From CAYSCS01 sp964429695 (lineage in GTDB: Bacteria > Acidobacteriota > Aminicenantia > Aminicenantales > Aminicenantaceae), in assembly GCA_964429695.1 (NCBI GenBank), contig CAYSCS010000003.1, positions 1-64,000 on the forward strand: DNA of 64,000 bases. The letters run 5' to 3'. The notes under the pieces were generated by a model. That model searched no databases and was not told the DNA's origin. It saw only the letters and a list, made by a program, of their open reading frames with translations. A program made the translations under genes and the position numbers. Of the stretch, positions 26,995 through 35,881 are shown piece after piece. Positions within the stretch are counted from its first letter, which is position 1, and each line of letters starts with the position of its first letter.

Positions 26995-29145
26995 GTGAGA
27001 AAGTTAATCCCTCCCTTTTTCTTGGGGTTTATTGCCCTCTCTTTTCAGGTATTACTCCTTAGAGAGTTCTTCGCCTATTTTTATGGAAATGAAATCACAT
27101 CTGGAATTCTCTTGGGAACATGGCTTTTCTGGGGAGGTATAGGAAGCATCCTAGCCTCAAGAATAAAATTTAGGCCTGAGATATTACCCCTGATGTATTA
27201 CTTCACTATCCTTCTCTTCCTTTTTTGTCTTGCAGGGCTGAGGTTTTCGCGCCTTATTCTCAATATTCTGCCCGGGGAATTGACAGGAACAACAACCATT
27301 CTCATTTATTCAACCTTGCTTTCGCTGCTCATAAGCTTTCCCCTAGGGATGCTCTTTGTCTTCAACACAAGGCTTCTTGAAGGTAATGTTTCGGAAGTTT
27401 ATTTTCTAGAGAGTTTAGGTTCGGCTCTAGCCGGAACTTTCGTCTCTCTTTTTTTTGTCCCCACCTTCTCCAATTGGGAAAGCACCGCCCTAATAGGAGC
27501 CTTATCTTCAATCTTTATTTTCCTTTCCTCAAGAAAAAGAAAACATATCTTCCTTCTCTTACCTCTTTTGATCTTCTTGGCTCTCTTCAGCCTTTTTGAT
27601 TTCAAGAGTGAGAAATTATACTGGAACCCTTTCAACCTGATTCAAAGTAAAGACACACCATATGGCAAGCTTCAACTCATAAAAACAGAAGAACAAATTT
27701 CCCTTTACAACAACTCCCTTCTCGAATATTCATACCCTGACCTTCTGGCTGCAGAAGAATCTGTTCATTTCGCCCTTCTTCAGCTCCCTGAGGCTAGGAA
27801 GATTCTTCTTCTAGGAGGGGGAGCTGGAGGGGGTTTAAAGCAGGTTTTAAAATATCCTCAAGCAGAAGTGGATTATGTTGAAATCGACCCTGAAATCATT
27901 CGTTTTTCTCTGCGCCATCTCCCTCCTGAAGAAAGAAAATCAATCCAAGCACCCCGAGTGAAAGTCTTTTATCAAGACGGAAGAGCCTTTTTAAAAAAAG
28001 TAAGAAAAAAATATGATGCGATAGTTCTCAACCTGCCTGAACCAGCTACGGCTCAGATAAATCGCTTCTACACAAAAGAATTCTTCCAAGAGGCAAGAAA
28101 AAAGCTTTCTTCAGAGGGAATCCTCTCTCTTCGTCTCCCTTCGGCTGAAGATTACATAAGCAGGGAAAGAGGCGATTTTCTTTCAGTCCTCTACCATACT
28201 CTAAAAGAGGTTTTTCCTCATCTTGAAGTAATCCCTGGGGGTACGAATATCTTTCTTGCTTCCTCGCGACCTTTAATCTCAGATGCAGAATCATTCGCTC
28301 AAGCTATGGAGAAGTTAAATCTTCAAAATACATTCATCACCCGCCATTTCCTCCTCTCACGCTTGAGCCCCTTGCGCAAGAAAACTTTAGAAGATTCTAT
28401 GTTTTCTCGAGAAAAAAAGATAAATCGAGACCTAACCCCCATAAGCTACTTCTTCAACAATGTGCTCTGGGGAACCCAGTTCAGAGGCATAGAAGGGAAA
28501 ATTTTCACTTACCTTTCTCGAATCTCAAGGTTTTGGCTTTTAGATTTCCCCTTAATAATTTTTCTGCTTCTCCTTTCCTGGTTCTGGCAGGGGAGAAAAA
28601 GGGCCTCCTTCTTACTAACCCCCTTAGCTCTCATGGGATTCAGCACTATCACTTTTGAAATCATCGTCCTCATTTCCTTCCAAACCAAATACGGGTATCT
28701 TTATCAGAGGATAGCACTCCTTCTTGCAAGTTTTATGGCAGGGCTTTCCCTGGGTGCCTTAAGAGGCATGAAGAGGAAAAAAATCTATTTTCCCCTCCTC
28801 CCTCTCATTCAATTTGGGTTTGTTCTCATTTTTTCTTTCTATTCCCTTCTTCTCAATTCCCATCCTCCAGAAACATTTTTCTTTTTAGCCCTAATCCTCA
28901 TTGGCTATTTCGGGGGCGACCTGTTTATCATCTCTAACTCGCTCTTCCTTAGAGGGAGTTCAAATTATGGCCTGGGATACGGGCTCGACCTCCTCGGCGC
29001 TTTCTTGGGGGCGCTGGTGTGTTCTTCCCTACTGATACCTCTCCTTGGGCTTCCAATCCTTCTCCGTTATCTTATTCTTATTAATTCATTCTGCGTTCTC
29101 TTTCTCATCTTGGGAATGTGGCGTTTTAAATTCGAAAAAATTTAG
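26995..29145 (+). CDS. Membrane-embedded spermidine-synthase-like protein
   Basis: A 716-residue protein with six to seven N-terminal hydrophobic helices (residues 1-200). A central Rossmann domain carries ILLLGGGAGGGLKQVLKYP, VDYVEIDPEII and YQDGRAFLKK, as in spermidine synthases and methyltransferases. Six or so helices follow at about 515-710. This fused architecture is common in bacteria but lacks a proven product. Start is GTG; a strong AAAGGAGAT lies rather far (about 25 bases) upstream. It ends just before the Hdr operon promoter. Confidence 0.82.
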   Translation: MRKLIPPFFLGFIALSFQVLLLREFFAYFYGNEITSGILLGTWLFWGGIGSILASRIKFRPEILPLMYYFTILLFLFCLAGLRFSRLILNILPGELTGTTTILIYSTLLSLLISFPLGMLFVFNTRLLEGNVSEVYFLESLGSALAGTFVSLFFVPTFSNWESTALIGALSSIFIFLSSRKRKHIFLLLPLLIFLALFSLFDFKSEKLYWNPFNLIQSKDTPYGKLQLIKTEEQISLYNNSLLEYSYPDLLAAEESVHFALLQLPEARKILLLGGGAGGGLKQVLKYPQAEVDYVEIDPEIIRFSLRHLPPEERKSIQAPRVKVFYQDGRAFLKKVRKKYDAIVLNLPEPATAQINRFYTKEFFQEARKKLSSEGILSLRLPSAEDYISRERGDFLSVLYHTLKEVFPHLEVIPGGTNIFLASSRPLISDAESFAQAMEKLNLQNTFITRHFLLSRLSPLRKKTLEDSMFSREKKINRDLTPISYFFNNVLWGTQFRGIEGKIFTYLSRISRFWLLDFPLIIFLLLLSWFWQGRKRASFLLTPLALMGFSTITFEIIVLISFQTKYGYLYQRIALLLASFMAGLSLGALRGMKRKKIYFPLLPLIQFGFVLIFSFYSLLLNSHPPETFFFLALILIGYFGGDLFIISNSLFLRGSSNYGLGYGLDLLGAFLGALVCSSLLIPLLGLPILLRYLILINSFCVLFLILGMWRFKFEKI

Positions 29146-29166
29146 CCAAAAAATCGAGGAAGATTC

Positions 29167-29195
29167 TTGACACTCTTTTGAAATTGTGCTTTACT
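29167..29195 (+). promoter_or_regulatory. Promoter of the hdr-kor-flx-frd operon
   Basis: A perfect TTGACA (29167-29172), spacer 17, and TTTACT (29190-29195) preceded by an extended -10 TG (29187-29188). It is 78 bases upstream of hdrC. Confidence 0.65.
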
Positions 29196-29200
29196 TAAAG

Positions 29201-29251
29201 GTAAATTTTTCTGATTTACAAATCCTATAGCGATAATAGGTTTTTAAAACC
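29201..29251 (+). promoter_or_regulatory. Inverted repeats in the hdr operon leader
   Basis: Three symmetrical elements follow the promoter. GTAAAT (29201-29206) pairs with ATTTAC (29214-29219). CCTAT (29224-29228) pairs with ATAGG (29236-29240) and is followed by five T. GGTTTTTAAAACC (29239-29251) is a palindrome. They could be an operator, an attenuator-like hairpin or an mRNA-stability element. The role is inferred only. Confidence 0.4.
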
Positions 29252-29272
29252 AGCGCAAAAAGAGATTATTAG

Positions 29273-29680
29273 ATGAGAATTAACTTATCCCAAAAAAAAA
29301 TAAGAAATCCATTAGTCCAAAAAGTCCAGGAACTCAGCGGCCAAAACCTTCTTGCCTGCTACCAGTGTGGAAAATGCTCTGCTGGGTGCCCAGCTATCTC
29401 TGAGATGGATATTCTCCCTAACCAGATTATTCGTTATGCTCAACTAGGCCTGAGCGATGAGCTTTTAAGGTCGAAAGCGATCTGGATCTGCGCTTCATGT
29501 TTCACCTGCAACGCTCGTTGTCCAAAGGGGATTAATATAGCTGAAGTAATAGAAGCCTTGAGACAGATACTCCTCCGCAAGAGGGAGGACCACGTTAAAA
29601 TTGAAAAACTCTCTGAGAAGGAAAAGAAAGAAGTCCCTCCCATTGCCCTCATCAGCAGTTTTAGAAAGTTTACTTCCTAA
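29273..29680 (+). CDS. hdrC: Heterodisulfide reductase subunit C-like
   Basis: A 135-residue iron-sulfur protein with two complete [4Fe-4S] motifs, CYQCGKCSAGCP and CASCFTCNARCPKG, separated by the usual NQIIRYAQLGL spacer. HdrC passes electrons between HdrA and HdrB. It is the first gene of a 13-gene redox operon. The bacterium is not expected to have coenzymes M and B, so the thiol substrate is open. Confidence 0.9.
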   Translation: MRINLSQKKIRNPLVQKVQELSGQNLLACYQCGKCSAGCPAISEMDILPNQIIRYAQLGLSDELLRSKAIWICASCFTCNARCPKGINIAEVIEALRQILLRKREDHVKIEKLSEKEKKEVPPIALISSFRKFTS

Positions 29681-29740
29681 CGAGAAGCGGGTGTATGGAA
29701 AAAGAAATCATTAATTATTTAATTAAAATAAGGTCTAATA

Positions 29741-30619
29741 ATGAAAATAAGTTATTATCCTGGCTGTACCCTGAAGAACCATGCAAAAAATTTTGAAGAT
29801 TCAACCCTTTGTGCCCTAAAAGCTCTAGGCATAGAAGTCGAAGAACTGCGGCGTTGGAACTGTTGTGGAACAGTTTTTTCCTTAGCCACGGATGATTTAA
29901 TTCATCATCTGGCTCCCATCCGAAACCTCATCAGAGTCAAGGAATCTAATTCTAACCGAGTAATGACCCTCTGCGCCATGTGCTACAATACCTTGAAAAG
30001 AGCGAATGAAAGACTCAAGCAAGACCCAGTAAGCCTCGAAAAAATTAACAAATTCATGTACCTAGAGAAAATCGATTATGAAGGAGATGTGAAAATCTTT
30101 CATCTTCTAGAATTTTTGAGAGATGAGATAAGCTTCGAGAATATTAAGAAGAAAGTAATTAAGCCCCTGAATAATCTGAAAGTAGCGAATTATTATGGAT
30201 GTCTCCTGATAAGACCCAAAGAAATAGGCTTCGATGATGTTGAAAATCCTGTGATAATGGAGAATTTAATGCTTTCCCTGGGCGCTACACCCATAGATTT
30301 TCCTTACAAAACAGAGTGCTGTGCAGCCTATCAGACTGTTGACAAACCAGAAATTGTGGCAGAGAGAACCTTCCAGATCATCACTGCGGCACGGCTCCAC
30401 GGAGCTGAAGTCCTAGCAGTGAGCTGTCCTCTCTGCGCCTTCAACCTCGACCAAAGGCAGAAAAAAACCCTGGAGAAATATCCTGATTTTAAAATTACCC
30501 CAGTCCTTTATTTCACGCAGCTCATGGCCATAGCACTCGGTTGCAAGGAAAATGAACTGAGATTAGACCTCCATTATATAGACCCTAAGCCTATTCTTGA
30601 AGAAAAAGGTCTGATATGA
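29741..30619 (+). CDS. hdrB: Heterodisulfide reductase subunit B-like
   Basis: A 292-residue protein with two complete CCG domains. The first runs YYPGCTLKN, then NCCGTVF, then TLCAMCYN. The second runs YYGCLLIRP, then TECCAAY, then SCPLCAFN. Both Cys sets match those that ligate the two non-cubane [4Fe-4S] clusters of HdrB, so it is a plausible disulfide reductase catalytic subunit. It lies 60 bases after hdrC, across an AT-rich spacer. Confidence 0.9.
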   Translation: MKISYYPGCTLKNHAKNFEDSTLCALKALGIEVEELRRWNCCGTVFSLATDDLIHHLAPIRNLIRVKESNSNRVMTLCAMCYNTLKRANERLKQDPVSLEKINKFMYLEKIDYEGDVKIFHLLEFLRDEISFENIKKKVIKPLNNLKVANYYGCLLIRPKEIGFDDVENPVIMENLMLSLGATPIDFPYKTECCAAYQTVDKPEIVAERTFQIITAARLHGAEVLAVSCPLCAFNLDQRQKKTLEKYPDFKITPVLYFTQLMAIALGCKENELRLDLHYIDPKPILEEKGLI

Positions 30620-30626
30620 GGCTCAA

Positions 30627-30902
30627 ATGATTTACTTTGGAGATTTAAAAGAGAAAAAGGGAAAAATCCATATCAACAGGGATAGATGCAAAGGATGCGG
30701 ATTTTGTGTGGAATATTGCCCTAGAGATGTGCTCGAAATGTCAGACGAATTCAACATCAAAGGATATCATCCTCCCTTTGTCAAAAACGAGGAAAAATGC
30801 CTCTATTGTCAACTTTGCGAGGCAATATGTCCTGAATTTGCCATATTTGTGACTCTCAAGAAAGAGGAGGAAGAAGGTGAAAAAGGTGAAAGCCGACCCT
30901 AA
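30627..30902 (+). CDS. korD: 2-oxoacid:ferredoxin oxidoreductase, ferredoxin (delta) subunit
   Basis: A 91-residue ferredoxin-type protein with two [4Fe-4S] motifs, CKGCGFCVEYCP and CLYCQLCEAICP. The INRDRCKGCG and GYHPPFVKNEEKC pattern is that of KorD-type subunits. It overlaps korA by 26 bases. Together with korABC it oxidises a 2-oxoacid, probably 2-oxoglutarate, to the acyl-CoA while reducing ferredoxin. Confidence 0.88.
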   Translation: MIYFGDLKEKKGKIHINRDRCKGCGFCVEYCPRDVLEMSDEFNIKGYHPPFVKNEEKCLYCQLCEAICPEFAIFVTLKKEEEEGEKGESRP

Positions 30903-32043
30903 GGGAGTCTTAACAGGCTCACATTACTTAGACGGAGATTATGCCATCGCCGAAGGAGCCCTTGCTGCAGGTTGTCGCTTTTTTGCTGGTTATCCTATTA
31001 CTCCCTCCACTGAGACGGCTGAACGGTTTGCCGAAAGGATTCCGATGGTGGGAGGGATTTTCATTCAGATGGAAGACGAAATTGCCTCCATAGCAGCCCT
31101 GATTGGAGCAGTATGGGGCGGGATGAAAGCTATGACGGTGACCTCAGGACCAGGATTCTCGTTAATGATGGAGAACATAGGGCTCGCCTGTATGCTGGAA
31201 ACCCCTCTTGTCATCGCCAATGTCCAGAGAGGAGGACCCTCCACCGGGCTTCCTACTCTTACCGGGCAGCAGGACATGATGCAAGTAAGATGGGGTTCCC
31301 ACGGTGACTATGAAATAATTGCACTTTCTCCTGATTCCCCTCAGGAATGCTTCGACCTTACCATAAAAGCTTTCAATCTTTCTGAAATGTACAGGGTGCC
31401 AACCTTCATCATGACCGATGAATGTGTGGGGCACATGCATGAGAAGGTAGTCATCCCTCCTGCTGAAGAAATAGAGCTTGTAGAAAGGAAATGGTACACC
31501 GGCCCCAAGGATAAATATCTTCCTTTTAAACCTGATAAAGATATGATTCCTTTCATGGTTAAAGTAGGGGAAGGTTATCGCTTTCACATCACAGGACTCA
31601 CCCATGATGAGAGAGGCTATCCAGTGATTAATGCCGAATGCCAGAATAAATGTGTCCCTCACTTGGTGGATAAAATAAAGCTCAATGCAGAAAAAATAAT
31701 CGAGTTTCAAGAAGATGAAACCGATGACGCAGAGGTTGTTGTGGTCTCCTATGGGATAACTTCTCGGGTTTCTATAAGAGCCGTTCAACAAGCCCGAAAA
31801 GCAGGCATAAAGGTAGGAACACTGAGGTTGATTACTGTCTGGCCTTTCCCTGAAAGAAGAATAAGAGAGCTAGCAGGAAAAATAAAGGCCTTTGTGGTTC
31901 CAGAAATCAACTATGGTCAAATGGTCTATGAAGTAGAAAGATGCGCCGCAGGTAAAGCTTCTGTGTACCATGTACCCCACTGCGGTGGTTGGGTTCACGA
32001 CCCCAAAGATATTTTCAAGGTTATCAAGGAGGCAGCAAAATGA
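30877..32043 (+). CDS. korA: 2-oxoacid:ferredoxin oxidoreductase alpha subunit
   Basis: A 388-residue subunit with GCRFFAGYPITPSTETAE at the N-terminus, FIQMEDEIASIAALIGA, TSGPGFSLM and GGPSTGLPT. The C-terminal transketolase-like domain (VVVVSYGITSRVSIRAV) follows. Layout matches 2-oxoglutarate:ferredoxin oxidoreductases more than pyruvate enzymes, but substrate choice by eye is not certain. Start is GTG with the ribosome site AGGAGGAAG inside korD. It overlaps korB by ATGA. Confidence 0.9.
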   Translation: MKKVKADPKGVLTGSHYLDGDYAIAEGALAAGCRFFAGYPITPSTETAERFAERIPMVGGIFIQMEDEIASIAALIGAVWGGMKAMTVTSGPGFSLMMENIGLACMLETPLVIANVQRGGPSTGLPTLTGQQDMMQVRWGSHGDYEIIALSPDSPQECFDLTIKAFNLSEMYRVPTFIMTDECVGHMHEKVVIPPAEEIELVERKWYTGPKDKYLPFKPDKDMIPFMVKVGEGYRFHITGLTHDERGYPVINAECQNKCVPHLVDKIKLNAEKIIEFQEDETDDAEVVVVSYGITSRVSIRAVQQARKAGIKVGTLRLITVWPFPERRIRELAGKIKAFVVPEINYGQMVYEVERCAAGKASVYHVPHCGGWVHDPKDIFKVIKEAAK

Positions 32044-32912
32044 AAGAAGAAGATCGCCTCGAAGAAAGAAATCCAATTGAAGATTTCCTCAGGATGGACA
32101 GAATTCCCCATATTTGGTGTCCGGGCTGCGGGATTGGAACTGTTGTCAGCTCCTTTGCTGAAGCGCTTCGCAAGAGCAAGCTTAATCTGGATAAAGTAGC
32201 CATTCTTTCGGGAATCGGGTGCACAGGCCGGGTGGCTGGATACGTCAAACTCGACTCCATCCACACCACCCATGGCCGAGCCATTCCTGTAGCCACAGGA
32301 GTGAAGCTGGCGAATCCTGAGCTCAAGGTTGTTGTCTTTAGTGGAGACGGAGACATAGTAGGAATTGGAGGAAACCATTTCATTCACGCAGCAAGGAGAA
32401 ACATGGACCTCATCGTCATCTGTGTCAATAATTTCAATTACGCGATGACAGGAGGACAGGTAGCAGCTACGACTCCCATCTTAGCCAATCTTTCCACAGC
32501 ACCTTACGGGAATTTCGAATATCCCTTCAATCTCCCCTATCTCGCCGAGGCTTCAGGTGCTACCTATGTGGCTCGCTGGACAGCACTCCACTTAAGACGA
32601 GTGACCAAATCCATTCAAGAAGCCTTGGAACACAGAGGCTTTTCCTTTATAGAGGTCATCACTCCCTGTGTGACCCTTTATGCAAGAAGAAACCGGCTTG
32701 GGGATGGGCTGAATCTTCTCAAATACTACTATGAGAATTCAGAAATACAACACGGAGCAGATACGCGTACTCTGGATATTTCCTACCAGGGGAAAATCAT
32801 CGTGGGTAAATTCGTCCACAAGCAAAAGCCCACTTTCCTTGATTGTATGAATGAGCATCTCTCCAAAGTGTTGGGAAATAAATATAAACCCTATGGAGTA
32901 AGCCATGACTGA
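32040..32912 (+). CDS. korB: 2-oxoacid:ferredoxin oxidoreductase beta (TPP) subunit
   Basis: About 290 residues. The thiamine pyrophosphate-binding subunit carries HIWCPGCGIGTVV, the TPP motif FSGDGDIVGIGGNHFIHAAR and NNFNYAMTGGQVA. I chose the ATG at 32040, which overlaps the korA stop (ATGA) and has AAGGAGG 9 bases upstream. The longer reading from 31989 lies inside korA. Confidence 0.92.
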   Translation: MKEEDRLEERNPIEDFLRMDRIPHIWCPGCGIGTVVSSFAEALRKSKLNLDKVAILSGIGCTGRVAGYVKLDSIHTTHGRAIPVATGVKLANPELKVVVFSGDGDIVGIGGNHFIHAARRNMDLIVICVNNFNYAMTGGQVAATTPILANLSTAPYGNFEYPFNLPYLAEASGATYVARWTALHLRRVTKSIQEALEHRGFSFIEVITPCVTLYARRNRLGDGLNLLKYYYENSEIQHGADTRTLDISYQGKIIVGKFVHKQKPTFLDCMNEHLSKVLGNKYKPYGVSHD

Positions 32913-33495
32913 GATAAGGTTTTCAGGTTTTGGAGGACAGGGAATAATTCGCTGTGGCTTGATAGCCGGAAAGGCACTTTCTCTCTTCGATAATAAGCAT
33001 GCCACAATGACTCAAAGCTTCGGTCCTGAGGCAAGGGGAAGTGCATGTAGCTCTCAGCTTGTCGTCTCTGAGGACCGTGTCCTTTATCCTTACATCACCA
33101 GACCTGAAATCCTCGTAGCCATGTCTCAGGAAGCCTATGATAAATATGAGCCAGAGCTTCGAGAAGGAGGTATTCTAATCATAGACAGGGACCTAGTTAA
33201 ACCCAAGGCCTCCAAGAGAAATATCAAGATTTATTCCATACCTTCCACTCGTTTTGCTGAAGAACTTGGTAACCGCATCATAGCTAACTTAGTCATGCTT
33301 GGGTTTTTCACTGCAATCACAGGGGTTGTCTCTCCAGAGGCCATGAAAAAGGCCCTTCCTGGACTTGTTCCCCAAAGATTTCTCGACCTTAACATCAAAG
33401 CGTTTGAAAAAGGTTACGATTATGGAATGGAAGTCCTCGCCGCAGAGAAGGACACGGAAAAGAAATCTCAGAAGAAAGAAAAGCCTCAGACCTGA
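32905..33495 (+). CDS. korC: 2-oxoacid:ferredoxin oxidoreductase gamma subunit
   Basis: A 196-residue subunit with FSGFGGQGIIRCGLIAGKAL, TQSFGPEARGSACSSQLV and NRIIANLVMLGFF, all standard for the gamma subunit. The C-terminal 20 residues are Lys/Glu-rich. It overlaps korB by 8 bases and precedes hdrA by 14 bases. Confidence 0.9.
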   Translation: MTEIRFSGFGGQGIIRCGLIAGKALSLFDNKHATMTQSFGPEARGSACSSQLVVSEDRVLYPYITRPEILVAMSQEAYDKYEPELREGGILIIDRDLVKPKASKRNIKIYSIPSTRFAEELGNRIIANLVMLGFFTAITGVVSPEAMKKALPGLVPQRFLDLNIKAFEKGYDYGMEVLAAEKDTEKKSQKKEKPQT

Positions 33496-33509
33496 GGGAG
33501 AGGATTAAG

Positions 33510-35456
33510 ATGAGGAGAACTGGAGTATTTGTTTGTCATTGTGGAATAAACATCGCAGGAACAGTAGATGTTAAAAAGGTAGCCAAAGAGCTCTCCACCC
33601 ATCCCAATGTGGTTCATTCTGAAGACTACGTTTATATGTGTTCTGACCCCGGCCAAAACTTAATCAGCAATGCCATTAAACAAAAAAAACTCGATAGCGT
33701 AGTGGTCGCCTGCTGTTCCCCTACCCTTCACGAATCAACCTTCAGAAACTGCGTTAAATCAGCCGGAGTAAATCCTTTCCATTGTGAAATAGCAAATATT
33801 CGTGAACAATGCAGCTGGGTCCATAAAGAGATGGAAAAGGCGACAAGTAAGGCCATAAAAATAACTAGAAGCACCGTGGAGAAAGTGACGCGCAACGAGC
33901 CCCTTGAACCAATAAGTGTCCCAGTGACCAAAAGGGCACTGGTAATTGGAGGAGGAATCGCAGGTATTCAGGCCTCGCTCGACCTTGCTAACAGCGGTTT
34001 CGAGGTTGTTCTTGTCGAAAGGTCACCCTCCATTGGAGGGCACATGATCCAGCTCTCAGAAACATTTCCTACCCTTGATTGTTCTCAATGCATCCTGACA
34101 CCAAAGATGGTGGAAGTCGCCAAACATCCTAAGATAAAACTAATGACCTACAGTGAGGTTCAGGAAGTCTCGGGATATGTAGGAAACTTCAGGGTCAAAA
34201 TACTCAAGAAACCCACCTACGTGGATCCCGATAAATGTACCCTCTGCGATGAATGTACTAAAGTCTGCCCTGTAGTCACAGAAAATGAATTCGACTTAGG
34301 CCTCACTGGCCGTCGCGCCATATATATCCCATTTCCTCAGGCCATCCCTGCCTCTTATACCTTGGACATAAACTCCTGCCCCGGTCTTTTGCCCATTGCT
34401 TGTGGAAAGTGTGCCGATGTCTGTGAGCCAAAAGCCATAGATTACGACATGAAGCCAAAAATCATAGAAATGGATTTTGGGGCCATAATTGTCGCTACCG
34501 GTTACGACCTCTATGGAAAGGAAAACATGGCAGAATACGGTTATGGAAAGTACCCTGATGTCATAGATGGCCTTCAATTCGAGAGACTCTGTTCTGCTTC
34601 AGGCCCAACGAAAGGAAAAATTCTCCGCCCTTCTGATCATAAAGAACCCAAAGAAGTAGTCTTCATTCAGTGTGTAGGCTCTCGCGACCCTGAAATGCAT
34701 TGCTCCTATTGCTCAAAGATTTGCTGCATGTACACGGCGAAACATGCCATGCTCTATAAGCATCATGTTCCAGATGGCCAGGCTTATATCTTCTACATAG
34801 ACATAAGGTCTGGGGGGAAGGGGTATGAAGAGTTTGTTCAGAGGGCAGTGGAAGAAGATAGTGTCCTGTATCTTCGCGGTAAAGTCTCCAAAATATTTGA
34901 AGAAAGAGGAAAGATAAGGGTCTGGGGCGTAGACACCTTATCCGGAAAAGACATCGAAATAGACGCCGACATGGTGGTTCTGGCCATGGCCATGAGACCC
35001 TCAAAAGGAGCAGAAGAATTAGCCAAGAAACTAAAGATTGCGCTGGATAAGGATGGTTTTCTTGCCGAGGCCCATCCCAAACTAAGACCTGTGGAAAGTG
35101 TTACCTCTGGGGTTTTCCTCGCTGGCGCAGCCCAAGCTCCTAAAGATATTCCAGAGGCCGTTGCTCAAGCAAGCGGCGCAGCCTCAAAGGCAATAGCCAT
35201 ATTATCCCAGGAAAGGCTATTCCATTCTCCCACTGTGGCCAAAGTCAACACAAATCTCTGCACAGGTTGTGGAATGTGCGTCTCTGTATGTCCCTATGAA
35301 GCCCTCTCCCTTAAAGATGGAAAGGTGGAAGTAAAAGAAGTTCTTTGCGAAGGATGTGGAACATGTTCAGCAACATGCCTGAGGGCAGCGATTCAGGTAA
35401 AAAACCTGACGCCAAGACAAGTCTACGATATGATTAACGCCTCCCTCGGAGGATGA
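33510..35456 (+). CDS. hdrA: Heterodisulfide reductase subunit A-like flavoprotein
   Basis: A 648-residue FAD and iron-sulfur protein. The N-terminal Cys domain has VCHCGINIAG and CCSPTLHESTF. The FAD domain begins ALVIGGGIAGIQASLDLA with GGHMIQLSETFPTLDCSQC. Inserted ferredoxin motifs (CTLCDECTKVCP and CGKCADVCEP) and HCSYCSKICC follow. The end carries CTGCGMCVSVCP and CEGCGTCSATC. In known complexes HdrA holds the electron-bifurcating FAD. Its position after korC and before the FlxD-like gene ties the 2-oxoacid enzyme to the Hdr core. Whether this FAD bifurcates cannot be read from sequence alone. Confidence 0.92.
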   Translation: MRRTGVFVCHCGINIAGTVDVKKVAKELSTHPNVVHSEDYVYMCSDPGQNLISNAIKQKKLDSVVVACCSPTLHESTFRNCVKSAGVNPFHCEIANIREQCSWVHKEMEKATSKAIKITRSTVEKVTRNEPLEPISVPVTKRALVIGGGIAGIQASLDLANSGFEVVLVERSPSIGGHMIQLSETFPTLDCSQCILTPKMVEVAKHPKIKLMTYSEVQEVSGYVGNFRVKILKKPTYVDPDKCTLCDECTKVCPVVTENEFDLGLTGRRAIYIPFPQAIPASYTLDINSCPGLLPIACGKCADVCEPKAIDYDMKPKIIEMDFGAIIVATGYDLYGKENMAEYGYGKYPDVIDGLQFERLCSASGPTKGKILRPSDHKEPKEVVFIQCVGSRDPEMHCSYCSKICCMYTAKHAMLYKHHVPDGQAYIFYIDIRSGGKGYEEFVQRAVEEDSVLYLRGKVSKIFEERGKIRVWGVDTLSGKDIEIDADMVVLAMAMRPSKGAEELAKKLKIALDKDGFLAEAHPKLRPVESVTSGVFLAGAAQAPKDIPEAVAQASGAASKAIAILSQERLFHSPTVAKVNTNLCTGCGMCVSVCPYEALSLKDGKVEVKEVLCEGCGTCSATCLRAAIQVKNLTPRQVYDMINASLGG

Positions 35457-35458
35457 AG

Positions 35459-35881
35459 ATGAGAGAAGATTTTGAGCCAAAAATTATGGCATTCCTCTGC
35501 AAATGGTGTTCCTCGGCAGGAAGTGACCTCGCTGGAGTCTCTCGGATGGAATATCCGCCCAACGCAGTCCCAATTACTGTGATGTGCTCGGGAAGTGTCT
35601 CACCCCTATACATTTTCAATGCCTTCAAAAGAGGGGCAGATGGAGTGCTTGTCTCAGGTTGTCATCCTGGTGATTGCCATTATATAAAAGGAAACTATTA
35701 TGCACGCCGAAGAATAGCCCTCGTGAAGAAACTCCTTGAATTCATAGGCCTTGAACCCCAGAGGTTCCAAATGTCTTGGGTTTCCGCAGCTGAAGGCCTC
35801 AAGTATACCCAGATAATCAAGGACTTCGTAAAAGAAATAAAACCCCTTGGACCCCAAACTAAGCTGAGGAGAGAAAAGTAA
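35459..35881 (+). CDS. MvhD/FlxD-like iron-sulfur electron-transfer subunit
   Basis: About 140 residues, the 'hydrogenase iron-sulfur subunit' family: FLCKWCSSAGSDLAGVSR, VMCSGSVSPLYIFNAF, GVLVSGCHPGDCHY and GNYYARRR. In methanogens MvhD joins the hydrogenase to HdrA; in Desulfovibrio FlxD joins the NADH module FlxABC to HdrA. I prefer the ATG at 35459 because GGAGG (35448-35452) is 6 bases away; the ATG at 35453 directly abuts it. No hydrogenase catalytic gene is present, so FlxD is the better analogy. Confidence 0.88.
   Translation: MREDFEPKIMAFLCKWCSSAGSDLAGVSRMEYPPNAVPITVMCSGSVSPLYIFNAFKRGADGVLVSGCHPGDCHYIKGNYYARRRIALVKKLLEFIGLEPQRFQMSWVSAAEGLKYTQIIKDFVKEIKPLGPQTKLRREK

Noticed and set aside
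31162..31791. 209-residue open frame antisense to korA
   Set aside because: It lies wholly inside korA, which has clear motifs; the antisense product has no recognisable family or ribosome site.
29273..35456. Archaeal (methanogen) origin of the window because of the Hdr genes
   Set aside because: Lnt, RF2 with frameshift, GlyQS, bacterial SRP RNA and sigma70-type promoters are bacterial; Hdr-like genes are common in anaerobic bacteria.
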